DNA of 64,000 nt from Candidatus Avedoeria danica (GCA_016703025.1 JADJCV010000004.1:62001-126000), one strand, 5' to 3'; shown: positions 52,197-62,037, numbered from the stretch's first letter. Numbers and translations: made by a program. The notes: generated by a model from the letters alone, not told the origin.

Positions 52197-53204
52197 CGCA
52201 GTTCGTCTCCGCCGTCCACTCGACCAGGCAGCCGCCCCAGCTCAACCCGCCGCCGAAGCCGACGAGAGCGACAAGATCACCGGCCCGGACACGGCCCGCC
52301 CGCACGGCGTGGTCGAGCGCCAGCGGAATGCTGGCGGTCGACGTGTTGCCGAGTGCGCCACGCAGTTGTAGAGGCGCTCCGGCGGCAGGCCGAGGTGCTT
52401 GGCGGCATGCTCCAGGATGCGGGCGTTGGCCTGGTGCGGGATCACCAGATCGATGGCCTCGACCGGCAGGCCGGCCGCCCGCGCCAGGCTGTGCGTGACG
52501 TCGACGACGATCCGGCTGGCGAAGCGGAAGACCTCGGGTCCGACCATCTGCAAAATGGGCGCCGGCGATGTCGGAACCGCGTGCGCCGCCTGCGGTGTGA
52601 CCCCGATGGGCAAGTGAATGAGGCGGCCCTGCCGGCCATCGCTGCCGAGCGAGAACGTGAGGACGCCGCCCGGTCCGTCCCGCCGCTCGATCACGACGGC
52701 GCCCGCCCCGTCCCCAAACAGCACGCACATCGTCCGGTCCTGCCAGTCCACGACGCGCGTCATGATCTCGGCACCGATCACGAGCGCTCGGTCATGGTGT
52801 CCGCCGCTGATCAGGGCGGTTGCCACGGACATCGCATAGACGAAGCCGGTGCATGCGCTCTGGACGTCGAATGCGGTGGCCCGATCCGCTCGAGCGCCAG
52901 CTGAACGGCGCAAGCGGTGTTGGGCACCAGCGATGTGAACGTGTTGCTGGCGCAGATGATGAGGTCGATGTCCTCTGCGAACAGTCCGGCGCGCTGGAGA
53001 GCCGCGGCACCGGCCGCCGCCGCCAGCGCCTTCGGTGCGGTCGTCCTCCGCGGCGATGTGGCGCCGGACGATCCCGGTCCGGGTCTGAATCCATTCGTCC
53101 GTCGTGTTCACGAAGCACGCGACGTCGTCGTTCGTCAGCAGGCCGGGCGGCACGTGTGCGCCCCAGCCCGTGATGTGCACGTTCCGGGAGCTGACCTTGC
53201 GCAT
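52189..53204 (-). CDS. fabH: FabH-like beta-ketoacyl synthase III (three frameshifts)
   Basis: A KAS III-type enzyme that condenses an acyl-CoA starter with malonyl-ACP. Segments, across frames: MRKVSSRNVHITGWGAHVPP with TTDEWIQTRTGIVRRHIA; DIDLIICASNTFTSLVPNT; FDVQSACTGFVYAMSVATAL (catalytic Cys); VIPHQANARILEHAAKHLG (His); GNTSTASIPLALDHAV (Asn). Frame changes lie near 53030 (extra base), 52881 (missing) and 52355 (missing). All catalytic residues survive, which favours sequence error over decay, though three breaks are many. Cluster context suggests a starter-unit role outside housekeeping fatty acid synthesis. Confidence 0.85.
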
Positions 53205-53230
53205 GTCGACGCCGCAGCGGCCCGGCCGCG

Positions 53231-53858
53231 TCACGCCGCCACGTCCCGGACCGCCGCGATGAGCTGCCGGCGCTCGGCGACGAGGTGGCCAGCGCCGGGT
53301 TGTCGTCGGGCGGCAGCCGGCGTATGCCCGCGGCCACCGATCCACGCACGAGCACGAGCGGCGAGCTGACCGCGGCGCCCGCGGCATCGCTGGTCCGTGC
53401 GATCGTGACGGTGCCGAAGATCCGGTTGTAGGCGCGCTCGTGTCGCGGCGCGAGGCTGAGCAGCGCCGTGTCGACGCCGAAGCCGCTGAAGACGGTGACG
53501 GTCGACCGCATGAGCTCGATGAGGACGGCATCGGTGGCGCGGTGGCCCGGCTCGGTGACGAGCCGCCAGCACGCGCCAATCACCGTCCCCTCGGCCCGAA
53601 TTGCATCGACCGCCCCGCCGAACCGCTGCTCGGACGGCAGCCCGGCCGGCCCATCGAGCGTGATCGACACCGTGCCGACGATGGCGCCGGCCTCCTCAAC
53701 CACGACGACCATGTTCTCGGGGCCGTGTCAATGTCGGTGTAGTGCCGCAAGCGGCCATCCGGCTGCGGCGCGCAGTAGCCGAGGGCAATGTAGGCGTCGT
53801 GCGTCAGGCGGTAGACGGCATCGAGGTCGGCGGTGGAGGTTGCAGGGCGGATGAGCAT
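53231..53858 (-). CDS. FeeM-like N-acyl amino acid synthase family protein, copy 1 (two frameshifts)
   Basis: A GNAT-fold acyltransferase of about 209 residues when joined. It has the pattern of FeeM/autoinducer-synthase-like enzymes: AVYRLTHDAYIALGYCAPQPDGRL in the N-terminal half (given here as YRLTHDAYIALGY and APQPDGRL), VGTVSITLDGPAGLPSEQRF, WRLVTEPGHR and APRHERAYNRIFG. FeeM enzymes move a fatty acyl chain from ACP to an amino acid. Breaks lie near 53722 and 53284, each one base short. The ATG at 53858 has GAGGA upstream. It sits between the SDR and fabH genes, which could supply the acyl chain. Confidence 0.68.
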
Positions 53859-53894
53859 GGTTAGGTCCTCGTGTCTCCCGAGCGGAGCAGGCAA

Positions 53895-54780
53895 CTAGAC
53901 GTCGGCTGTGGACTTGATCCCTGTGTGCGCCCGATCCGCCGGCGCTCCCCCAGCTACCCGGCGCACGATCCCCTCGAACACGCCGTACGGCAGCCACCGC
54001 CGCAGCGCCGCCAGCACGACGGCGTCGCGGCCCACAAAGTACGCCGCCCGCGACCGCCGGCAGTCCAACACGCACCGGACCGCGGCAACGAACGCGGCGG
54101 CGTCGGCGTCGTGTGCGGCGCGGCCGTCCGCGCGGTTGACGGCGCGGCGCAGCGCCGGCCCGTAGACCGGGCTCGTCACATCGAGGCTGGCGACGGCTTT
54201 GCGGCGGAGTTCGCTGCGGTGGTTGCCGGGCTCGACGAGGCAGACATCGACGCCAGTCGGCGCAAGCTCGAAGCGCAGCGCCCGCGTCATCGCCCCCAAC
54301 GCCGCTTTGGACGCGGCGTACGGCGCCAGGAACGGCGCCGGCACGTGGGCGCTGATCGATCCAACGTTGACGACACGGCCGCGCCCGCCGCAGGAGCGGC
54401 AGCAGCGCGCGCGTCACGGCCAGCGTGCCGAGGACGTTCACCTCGAACGCCTCGTGGACACGGTCGAGGTCGAGCTCTTCGAGCGGACCGGCCACGACGA
54501 CGCCGGCGTTGTTCACCAGCGCATCGAGCGGCTGGTCGCCGATGATCGCATCGACGTCGCGCGCCAGTCGCGCCACCGCCGCCCGGTCCCGCACGTCGAG
54601 CACAATGGGCGTCACGCCGCCGCCTCCGTCGCGTTGCAGCCGCTCGGCGTCGGCCGCTGAGCGCACCGTGCCGATGACGGTATCGCCTGCAACGGCCAAG
54701 TCGAGCGCCAGGGCGCGACCGAGGCCGGACGATGCACCGGTGATCACGATGCAGCGCGGCCGGTCGGCGGCGTCGCTCAC
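53895..54780 (-). CDS. Short-chain dehydrogenase/reductase (frameshifted)
   Basis: An NAD(P)H-dependent SDR of about 295 residues when joined. Cofactor motif TGASSGLGRALALDLA, NNAG in LDALVNNAGVVVAG, catalytic Ser in VVNVGSISAH and Tyr/Lys in APYAASKAALGAM; the last two are in the next frame after a break near 54382 (one extra base). Classical SDRs of this shape reduce 3-oxoacyl or other carbonyls. The GTG start overlaps the stop of the FeeM-like gene upstream (GTGA), so they are coupled. It may reduce the acyl chain built by the FabH-like enzyme (inference). Confidence 0.85.
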
Positions 54781-55468
54781 GGCCGCGCCCCAACGCCGGC
54801 TGCCGCGGCTGCGACGCCGACTGCATCGGGCACGACCAGACGCGCGGCGTCGGCGCTCGACAGTACGGTGTCCGGGAATCGGGCCTCGATTTGCCCGATG
54901 TGCGCGGGGTAGTCCAGTCGAAGCACACTTCCCGCCTCGACGTTCAATCCCGGCACCGGCATCGGCTCGGTAACTGCCTCCATCTTGAGCCGCTGGCGAT
55001 AAAACGGAATGTGCCGGCGCTGCGCAGCCGAGACGACGTAGCGCACGCCATACGCAGCAGCGTTTGCATTGTGCGCGCGGAACAACCGCAGCACGTAGGT
55101 GGCGTATGACTCCGAACATCGTGGATCGACAGCGAGGCGCGATGACTCGACAACCGGGCCGGCGTCGGCGAGCCAGGGCAACTCCAGGGTGGGCCAGAAG
55201 TCGAACAAGAAAAGGTGATGACCCGGCTGCCCGTGCCGGTAGACGTTGCTGCGGACCGTGCCGACCAGACGGCCCCGGTCGCGGAGCATGTACGAGTACG
55301 CGAACGGCGAGTCGTCAAGTGCGTCGCGGACCTGCTCTGCGTCGTTGGGCGCCATGCCACCCACCGCCTGCCAGGCGCGGTAGCGCAGGTGGAACACTGC
55401 CTCGCGGTCGGCGGTGGTGAGGGCGGGCTCGAGCGTCAGGTGATCGTGGCTGCGGGGTCGGTGTCCAT
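54777..55468 (-). CDS. FeeM-like acyltransferase, copy 2, with ExSR autoinducer-synthase motif (frameshift at N-terminus)
   Basis: A GNAT-fold protein of about 230 residues. The segment VVESSRLAVDPRC matches the E-x-S-R motif shared by LuxI-type and FeeM-type synthases; before it lie FHLRYRAWQAVGG, GRLVGTVRSNVY and HLFLFDFWPTLELPWL, and after it AHNANAAAYGVRYVVSAAQRRHIPFYRQRLKM given here in part. The natural start is probably the ATG at 55468 (MDTDPAATIT), joined to the rest after one missing base near 55440. It follows a methyltransferase gene, as copy 3 does. Product class: N-acyl amino acid or acyl-lactone-like, not proven. Confidence 0.68.
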
Positions 55469-55553
55469 GGTCGGTTGGTCTCCCTGTAAGAACCTGCAAG
55501 AAGCCGAGGTTGGTGTGGGTCCGGCGGCCGGTGCGCCGGGACGGGCGATGCGG

Positions 55554-56372
55554 CTACACGGCCGCCTCAAACGCGTCGTCCGCCGCCGGATCGTCAGCGT
55601 GCGCGGTTCGAACGGGCCGGAGCGGCTTTCGGCCGACGATGAGGTCGCTCGCCCCGCGGAACGTCGTCTCGGCTTCGACGATCTCGAAGCCGCCGGCCAG
55701 GAACGCGGCGCGGAACGTCGCCGCGTCATGGCGCCAGTACGTACCGCCCTTGAAGGCATCGGCGATGCGCTGGTTGTGGCGAACGGCCGAGCGCGCGCGC
55801 CAGAACAGCCCGATGGCCGTGGCGACCCCGCTTGAGCGGCACGCTTCGCGGAAGACGTAGCGCGACCACTCGCGGACGTCGATCGGCGCGCCCGGATCGA
55901 TCGCGAAGATCTGCCCGCCCGGCCTGAGCCAGCGGGAGCACTTCGCGATCACGGCGACAGGGTCGCGGAACGCATACAGAGAGTGGACCGCCGTGACGAG
56001 GGCGACGCTCTCGTCGGGGAGGTCGAACGCATCGACGTCGGCGGTGAGAATCTCAACGTTGCCGAGGCCGAGCGCCGTGCGCTTCGTGATCGCATGGGCA
56101 TTCATAGCGTCGCTGGCGTCGACGTGGACCACGTGACACTTCGGCCACGCCTTGGCCGCCGCCAGCGAGTAGTTGCCGGTGCCGGCGCCGAGCTCGACGA
56201 GCGTGTCGCCTGCGCGCAGCTGCAGCGCCGCGAGGAATCGGCGGTAGCCGTCGACGAGCGCTCGATAGGCCGGGTTGTGCTCGGCCATGACGTCGTAGAC
56301 GGCGGCGTACGAATGCCAATCGACATCGTCGTGGGGCGTCGAGCGGGCATACGGCAGGGTCGTGGCGGCCAT
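55554..56372 (-). CDS. SAM-dependent methyltransferase, copy A
   Basis: A 272-residue class I methyltransferase. Motif I is LVELGAGTGNYSLAAA; an Asp at the end of strand 2 lies in VVHVDASDAM; NVEILTADVDAFDLPDESV and WLRPGGQIFAIDPG follow. It belongs to the UbiE/type-11 class of small-molecule methyltransferases. The ATG at 56372 has AAGGAG upstream. The next gene down is a FeeM-like acyltransferase, and 190 bases upstream is the 87-bp promoter block copy A. The substrate is unknown; an acylated amino acid is a reasonable guess from context only. Confidence 0.85.
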   Translation of the reverse strand: MAATTLPYARSTPHDDVDWHSYAAVYDVMAEHNPAYRALVDGYRRFLAALQLRAGDTLVELGAGTGNYSLAAAKAWPKCHVVHVDASDAMNAHAITKRTALGLGNVEILTADVDAFDLPDESVALVTAVHSLYAFRDPVAVIAKCSRWLRPGGQIFAIDPGAPIDVREWSRYVFREACRSSGVATAIGLFWRARSAVRHNQRIADAFKGGTYWRHDAATFRAAFLAGGFEIVEAETTFRGASDLIVGRKPLRPVRTAHADDPAADDAFEAAV

Positions 56373-56559
56373 CGCGGGCTCCTTGGGGCATGCGTTTGAG
56401 TGCGTTCGGCACGTAGGTGGTCGCGGCTGAACCGCAGGCTGCCGGGATGCGCCGGATGTGCGCAGACCCTGCCATGCCTCGGCCTCGACCTTCCACAGGG
56501 CAACGGGCTCCTCGACTTGCCTCGTCGCGCCAGCGTTGGAAGGCACACGGCACGCCAAT

Positions 56560-56646
56560 GCTGAACAACCCATCGCCTTGTTCCATCACAGGCTACCCGG
56601 GTAGAATCGGCACCGCTACCGTGTTTCGGCAACAAATCGGCAACGG
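56560..56646. repeat. 87-bp promoter/operator block, copy A
   Basis: Identical to 58401-58487 at 86 of 87 positions. It holds the palindrome CTACCCGGGTAG (56593-56604) overlapping a plus-strand TAGAAT -10 box (56602-56607), and two direct TCGGCAAC copies (56626-56633, 56637-56644) 11 bases apart. Weaker similarity extends about 25 bases further left. To the right lies the relic of a NACHT-FGE gene; to the left the methyltransferase gene copy A. Confidence 0.85.
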
Positions 56647-56673
56647 TCTGGAAGCGCCGCCGGATCAGCAGCG

Positions 56674-56830
56674 GCGCGGTATGCGCCCGATACCGAACTG
56701 GCGCACCTGCGGCAGGACCTCCAATCGGCCGCGCTGACCGCCTGGAATGGGCGCTCCTGCATTTCGAGGCATTATCGGGTCAACGTTGAGGGGTCACGGC
56801 ATCGGGTTTCGCGTCGCCGCGTCGGGCCCG
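56674..56830 (+). pseudogene. Relic of a second NACHT-FGE gene (internal deletion)
   Basis: 56674-56770 translates as ARYAPDTELAHLRQDLQS and, one frame over, DRLEWALLH, matching ARHMPDDELAQLWQDLQS and DRLDWALLH of the gene at 58610. From about 56795 the sequence jumps to GHGIGFRVAASG, matching the C-terminal YGVGFRLAISS of the same gene. Over 2.9 kb between these points is missing. With promoter copy A it forms a collapsed copy of the whole gene. The rest of 56373-56891 shows no other coding sequence. Confidence 0.65.
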
Positions 56831-56891
56831 CAGCCGCCCTGCGACCGAGATGGCCCGACCGTGGCCGCGGAATGCGCAAAGGGCGCGCACC

Positions 56892-57517
56892 TCAGCGTAT
56901 CAGCGTCGGAAATGGCTCCACTGAACGGTGCCCAAGGTGCTCGATGCGCTTCAATGTCTGGCGCGCGACGCCAACGGCTTCAGGAACGCTCACGGTCATG
57001 ACGATCGGCTCGGGTGGGGTCTCGAAGTACGGCCGAAATGCCCTCGGTACGGCCGTGAGGTCGGGCTCGCCGGCCGGATGAACGTCGACGGGGATACCCA
57101 TCCGATCAGAGCCCGATACAACCGAGGCTTGGCGCCAAAGATCGCATGTCGCAGCCTGAGATCCGCGTGCATGTGGAGTGCCAACCAGGAAATGATGGGA
57201 GCGAACAGCTGTCCTTCGCCGGTGAAACGCCCAACTTCGCCGGCCGAATGGGGATCGACTCCGGCCTGGGCAAGGCTGTAGCCGAAGACCGCCTCCGTCG
57301 GGAAACACGGACGGTTCGGGCTCGGCATGTACAAGCCGATCGTCCCGCAGAGCACGCCGTCCTTGCGGATGGCGTAAAAGCGATCCGGATGGCTGTCCGT
57401 GTGCTCCCCGATATAGCCCTTGCGCCGATAGGCGGTGCAGCAGAAGTCCATGGCCTCGTCGAGCAACCGCCCGGATGCCAGCTCGATCTCGTAGGGTCCC
57501 GCCTGCCCGTGGCTCAT
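56892..57517 (-). CDS. FeeM-like acyltransferase, copy 3 (frameshifted)
   Basis: A GNAT-fold protein of about 208 residues. Features are YEIELASGRLLDEAMDF, CCTAYRRKGYIGE, GVLCGTIGLYMPSP, AGEVGRFTGEG (the E-x-x-R position of FeeM/LuxI-like enzymes) and FAPIISWLALHMHAD; after a break near 57105 the next frame reads MGIPVDVHPAGEPDLTAVPR and ends FPTLIR. The ATG at 57517 has GAGGAG upstream. It lies 37 bases after methyltransferase copy B, mirroring the methyltransferase-FeeM order of the other module. Base composition in this stretch is slightly less GC-rich than around it. Confidence 0.6.
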
Positions 57518-57554
57518 GGTCGCAACTCCTCGATCCGGTCCCATCGGCGATCGA

Positions 57555-58295
57555 TCAGGACTCGTCGGGCCGCGGCTTGGTCGCCACGACGAGCTGGTTT
57601 TGGCCGGCATAGACAACCTCGACGCTCTCGGCATCGAAGCCCGCGCCGGCGATGAGGGCGCGCATTCGCGTCTCGTCCACGAAGTCATAGCGGTCGAGAA
57701 TCCGGAGATTGATCAGCGCGATGAGTAGAAGGCGCCACAGCACACCGACGCTGTGTCGCGTCAGCGCGATCGCCCCATGCCGCGCTCGGTAGTCGGCGAA
57801 GTGCGCGCGCAGCACCGGCCCCATCCGCGGCTGCCCACGCGGATCGCACAGGATGAGCCGGCCGCCGGGAGCCAGTTGCGCGTGGATCGCCTGCAGGGCT
57901 TCCAACTTGTCAGGGAGCGTGTAGAAGGTGTTGTTGATCACCACGCAGTCCGGATCGCCCCAATCGATCGGGTCGAAGATCGAGGCATTGCGGAAGTCGA
58001 TCTCGGCGCTGCGCCACGCGGCATCCGGTCGCGTGCGCGATCGGGTCGCGGTCTCGCGTGCGCGATCGAGCATCTCCGCCTGTCGATCGATCCCGAGGTA
58101 GCTCACCGGCGCTGCAATGTGATGCAGGAGCCCCCCGGTCCCGCAACCCAAGTCGACCAGCTTCGAGCCCGCGGGGATCTTGCCGGCGACCGCATCCATC
58201 ATGTCGCGGTAGGGATAGGATCGAGTGACCGTTGGATACACCCGGGCGTAGACTCGCCACAGCAAGGACTCAGTGCGCATGAACGATGATCCCAT
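57555..58295 (-). CDS. SAM-dependent methyltransferase, copy B
   Basis: A 246-residue class I methyltransferase. Motif I KLVDLGCGTGGLLHHI, strand-2 acidic end YLGIDRQAEML, DWGDPDCVVINNTFYTL and LAPGGRLILCDPRGQP. The N-terminal WRVYARVYPTV is typical of type-11/12 enzymes. The ATG at 58295 has GGAGGA upstream; another ATG lies five codons in. Promoter block copy B begins 106 bases upstream. It is first in the minus-strand run that ends with fabV. It differs enough from copy A that the duplication, if one, is old. Confidence 0.85.
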   Translation of the reverse strand: MGSSFMRTESLLWRVYARVYPTVTRSYPYRDMMDAVAGKIPAGSKLVDLGCGTGGLLHHIAAPVSYLGIDRQAEMLDRARETATRSRTRPDAAWRSAEIDFRNASIFDPIDWGDPDCVVINNTFYTLPDKLEALQAIHAQLAPGGRLILCDPRGQPRMGPVLRAHFADYRARHGAIALTRHSVGVLWRLLLIALINLRILDRYDFVDETRMRALIAGAGFDAESVEVVYAGQNQLVVATKPRPDES

Positions 58296-58400
58296 CGATC
58301 CGGTCCTCCCTCGTGACGCCGCATCATGGTGAGCGCCCCGGCTCCACTGGCGACGGGCCAGACCGCGAGGGGGTGGTTGGAGAGCAACCGACGCGCCGAC

Positions 58401-58487
58401 GCTGAACAACCCATCGCCTTGTTGCATCACAGGCTACCCGGGTAGAATCGGCACCGCTACCGTGTTTCGGCAACAAATCGGCAACGG
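58401..58487. repeat. 87-bp promoter/operator block, copy B (divergent gap)
   Basis: Same content as copy A: plus-strand TTGTTG (58419-58424), 18 bases, TAGAAT (58443-58448), with palindrome CTACCCGGGTAG at 58434-58445 over the spacer and -10, and TCGGCAAC twice (58467-58474, 58478-58485). It lies between methyltransferase copy B (leftward) and the NACHT-FGE gene (rightward). The remaining bases of 58296-58609 show nothing else. Confidence 0.85.
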
Positions 58488-58609
58488 ACGGGAACCGCCG
58501 CTGGCGGCACTCCGCCGTGCCTGCCGGTGCCATGGACCCGACACGCGGATGCGCACGACGAACGGACCCCATCGCCGGACGGCCCGAGAGCCCCCGCCGC
58601 GGAGCACCC

Positions 58610-61600
58610 ATGCCCCTCGACGTCATCACCCCCGACGCCGTCCGCGAGGCCCTGCGCGCCCTGCGCTACGCCAACGAGCTGCGCGGTTCGCCGCTCCTCC
58701 ATCTCGACATCGTGTCGCTTCGCCTCCGCGCCGACGACCTAGCGGACACCCGGCAGGGCCGCGCCTGGGCGCTCGGGCGCTGTCTCGAGGACGTCGTCGA
58801 TGAACAGCTCCGGCGCCTGCGCGGCGCGCCGACCGGCGCGTCGGCCGGGGCGGCATCGACATCGACGGCGGCGCGGCACATGCCCGACGACGAGCTGGCG
58901 CAGCTGTGGCAGGACCTCCAGTCCGGCAGCGCCGACCGCCTGGACTGGGCGCTCCTGCACTGGCGCTACCTGTCCCCGACGCGGCAACCGGTGCGGGCCG
59001 TCGAGCGCGCGCTCGGGGTGGCGGCTCGAACCGTGCAGAACCGGGTGGCGCGCGGCGTGGCCGCGCTGACGGATGTCCTGTGGCAGAGCGAGGTCGAGGC
59101 GACACGACAACTCGAGACGACGACGGGCGTGCGGTCGACGGACCGCGTGATGGTGGACGAGGCGGCACAGCCGCGGGACGTGGTCGAGCTCATGGGCGAG
59201 CTGCGGGCGCTGATCGGTCAGCACCGCGCGTCGGTCCGGATCAGCCCGGCGCAGCTCGAGGCGGTGGCGCGCTATCCCGCCGCCGAGCTGATCGCCTACC
59301 GCCTCGGGCGCATCGCCGAGTGGAGCTTGCCCCGCTACCGTCTCGACAGCCGCTTCGTCGACCTGTCGCTGCTGGTGGACATGGGCGAAGAAGCGCAGTC
59401 CGGCCGCTGGCAGGCGCGAGAGGAGCACTTCGCCGATCTGCGCGACGTGCTGGCGATGGTTGCCGAGCCGGCGGTCGTCCTGCTGGGCCGCCCGGCAGCG
59501 GCAAGAGCACGCTGCTCCGGCGCCTCGAACTCGACCTGTCGCGCGACGCGCTTGGCCCCGGCGACATCGATGCGGCCGCGCCGCTCACGTTCTTCGTTTC
59601 GCTCAACCAGTACCGTTCGGCGGCGCCCGACGCCGCGTTGCCGGCACCGAAGGACTGGCTGGCCGAGCGGTGGGCCGCGCGCTACCCGCAGCTGCCGCCG
59701 CTCGCCGATCTGGCGGCGGAACGCGGCATCGTGTTCCTGCTTGACGGCCTGAACGAGATGCCGCACCGCACGGCCGCGGACTATCGGGAGCGGATCGGGC
59801 TGTGGCGACAGTTTCTCTTGGAGACCGTGACACCCGGTTCGGGCCATCGGGCGGTCATCGCCTGCCGCAGCCTGGACTATTCTGCGCCGTTGTCGACGCC
59901 GGCGCTGCGCGTGCCGCAAGTGCAGGTGGAACCGTTGACCGACCACGAGGTCGAGGCGTTCCTGCGGCGCTACAGCCCCGGACATGGGCACGAACTGTGG
60001 GCGCAGCTGCGCGGAACGAACGTCCTCGGGGCGCTGCGGGTGGCCGTTCTTCCTGCGGCTGGTGGTGGAGTCGGCGGAGGACACGGGGCGGTGGGAGGGC
60101 GGTGTGGCGGCGCTGTTCACGGCGGCGGTGCGGCGGGCGCTCGTGCGCGAGATCGAGCGGCACAACCCGCTGCTCGAGCCGAACGGGCTGCTGGACGGGC
60201 GCGACTATGCGCGCATCGTGGGCGGACGGGGCTGGCGGACGCCCTACGAGCTGCCGGGCAGGGCGCGCTGATCCGCCGTCTGGCGGAGCTGGCCTACGTG
60301 ATCCAGGTGGCGGCGATCGACGGCGCGTCGTCCCAGGTGCGGGTCGGCTACGCGGAGGCGCTGGCGCTGCTGGGCGGCGAAGGCGGCACCGCCGGCGACG
60401 GCGCGGCGGGCCGATGCGCTGCGGAGGTGATCGGGGTCGGCGCCGCACTCGGCCTGCTGGATGAGGACCGCGCTGCGGACGAGGTGATGTTCAGGCATCA
60501 GCTCGTGCAGGAGTACTTCGCGGCGCGGCGATTGGCGCGCGAGCCGAACGCGGAACGGGTGCGGCGCGAGTGGCGGGCCGAAGCGGTCACGCCGCGCCTC
60601 GACGACGTGCTGGACGGCCTGGACCCGGCCGACGAGTTGCCGCCGCTGCCGTCCACCGGCTGGGAGGAGACGACACTCCTCGCCGCCGCGATGGCGGATG
60701 CGCCGGAGGTGATCGTGCGCGGCGTGATGGCGACGAACCTGGCGCTGGCCGGGCGGGCGGCTGCGCTGCCGGAGGTGCGGGGGCGCTTGGGCGATGCGGT
60801 GATCGATGACGTGCGTTGGGCGCTCGTGCGCCGCAGCCGGGATCCGGCGGCGGACCTGCGGGAGCGGATCGACTGCGGGCATACGGTCGGGGAGCTCGGC
60901 GACCCGCGGTTCGAGCGGCGGGTGGGGGCGTACGGCACCTACGCGTGGCCGCCGTTCGTCGCCGTCGATGGCGGGCTGTACCCAATCGGGGAGGACGAGG
61001 CGATCGAGCGGCCCGCCGGCGGAACGGCCGCCAACCGCGAAGCGCATGAGCCGCGTCATCTGGTGGACGTGTGCGCGTTTCAGATCGGTCAGTTTCCGGT
61101 GACGAACGCCGAGTGGTCCCTGTTCATGGCGGCCGGCGGATATGACGACGAGCGGTGGTGGGAGACCGACGACGGCCGCCGCTGGCGGCGCGGGGCGCTG
61201 GCCAACGAGGGGTCCAAGGGCAACGACCGGCGCTGGCGAGCGCGCTTTCTGGACGACCCACGCCTGTTCGACGTGATGGAAGCCCAGGGCCGGTTTCCAT
61301 CCTTGGAGGCGCTCGAACGCTGGCGCGGCTGGCTGCAGCTCGACGATGCGGCCTTCGAGGCCGCCCTCGCCGACCGGTGGGCGATGCGCCGCGCGACGGA
61401 ACCGGCCTTTTGGGCCGATGTACGGCTGAACAGGCCGACCCAGCCGGTCGTCGGCATCTGCTGGTACGAGGCGCGCGCGTACTGCGCCTGGCTCTCGGCG
61501 CAGAGCGGGCGCGCGGTCCGCTTGCCGACCGAGGTCGAGTGGGAGGCGGCCGCTCGCGGCGGCGACGGTCGGCGCTACCCGTGGGGCGAGGCGTTTCACC

Positions 61601-62037
61601 GATTGAATGCCAACACGCTCGCCACGCGGGTGCAGCGGTCGACGCCTGTCGGGGTATTTCCGTCCGGCGACTCGCCGGCCGGCGTGTCGGACGCAAGCGG
61701 GAACACGTATGAGTGGACGGCAAGCCTGTGGGGCGAACAAGATGATGCGCCGACCTTCGGATACCCGTACGACTCGAACGACGGCCGCGAGGCGATAACG
61801 GCGGGACCGACGCTCCTGCGCGTCGTGCGTGGCGGGTCGGGGGGGCTCGAACACCTCGACGCGCGCCCCGCGTATCGCAACCGGTACCATCCGACGTATC
61901 GCTACTACGGCGTCGGATTTCGCCTGGCGATTTCGTCCACCCCAACGGCGCCGTCGCCACCCCCCAACACCCGCACCTCCCGATGCAGGTGCGGCTCCGT
62001 CGCTGCCCCCGTGCCGCCGCGGCGGCCGACGTCGTAG
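58610..62037 (+). CDS. NACHT NTPase fused to FGE/sulfatase-modifying domain (three frameshifts)
   Basis: A STAND-type protein of about 1,140 residues when joined. Residues 1-290: an N-terminal region with an HTH-like stretch (VRAVERALGVAARTVQNRVA). Then the NTPase: P-loop PPGSGKSTLLRRLEL, Walker B/NACHT motif IVFLLDGLNEMP, sensor IACRSLDYS, and HQLVQEYFAARRLA in the helical part. C-terminal FGE-sulfatase domain: VDVCAFQIGQFPVTNAEW, RLPTEVEWEAAARGG, SDASGNTYEWTASLW, VRGGSGG, YGVGFRLAIS. Breaks lie near 59495, 60045 and 60260. The last 34 residues are read through an unrelated M23-gene tail. Relatives are signalling or conflict-system proteins; the FGE fold probably binds ligands rather than making formylglycine. 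Confidence 0.82.
61934..62020. repeat. Copy of the M23 peptidase gene tail, copy 1
   Basis: Begins CGTCCACCCCAACGGCGCCG and matches 62871-62957 with several changes and indels. On the minus strand it encodes the ATAPLGW-type end of the peptidase. It forms the 3' end of the NACHT-FGE reading frame, so it marks a recombination junction. Confidence 0.7.

Noticed and set aside
61790..61935. Variable region of a diversity-generating retroelement at the FGE-fold C-terminus
   Set aside because: The FGE fold is a frequent DGR target, but I see no reverse transcriptase, no Avd-like gene and no adenine-rich template copy in the window.
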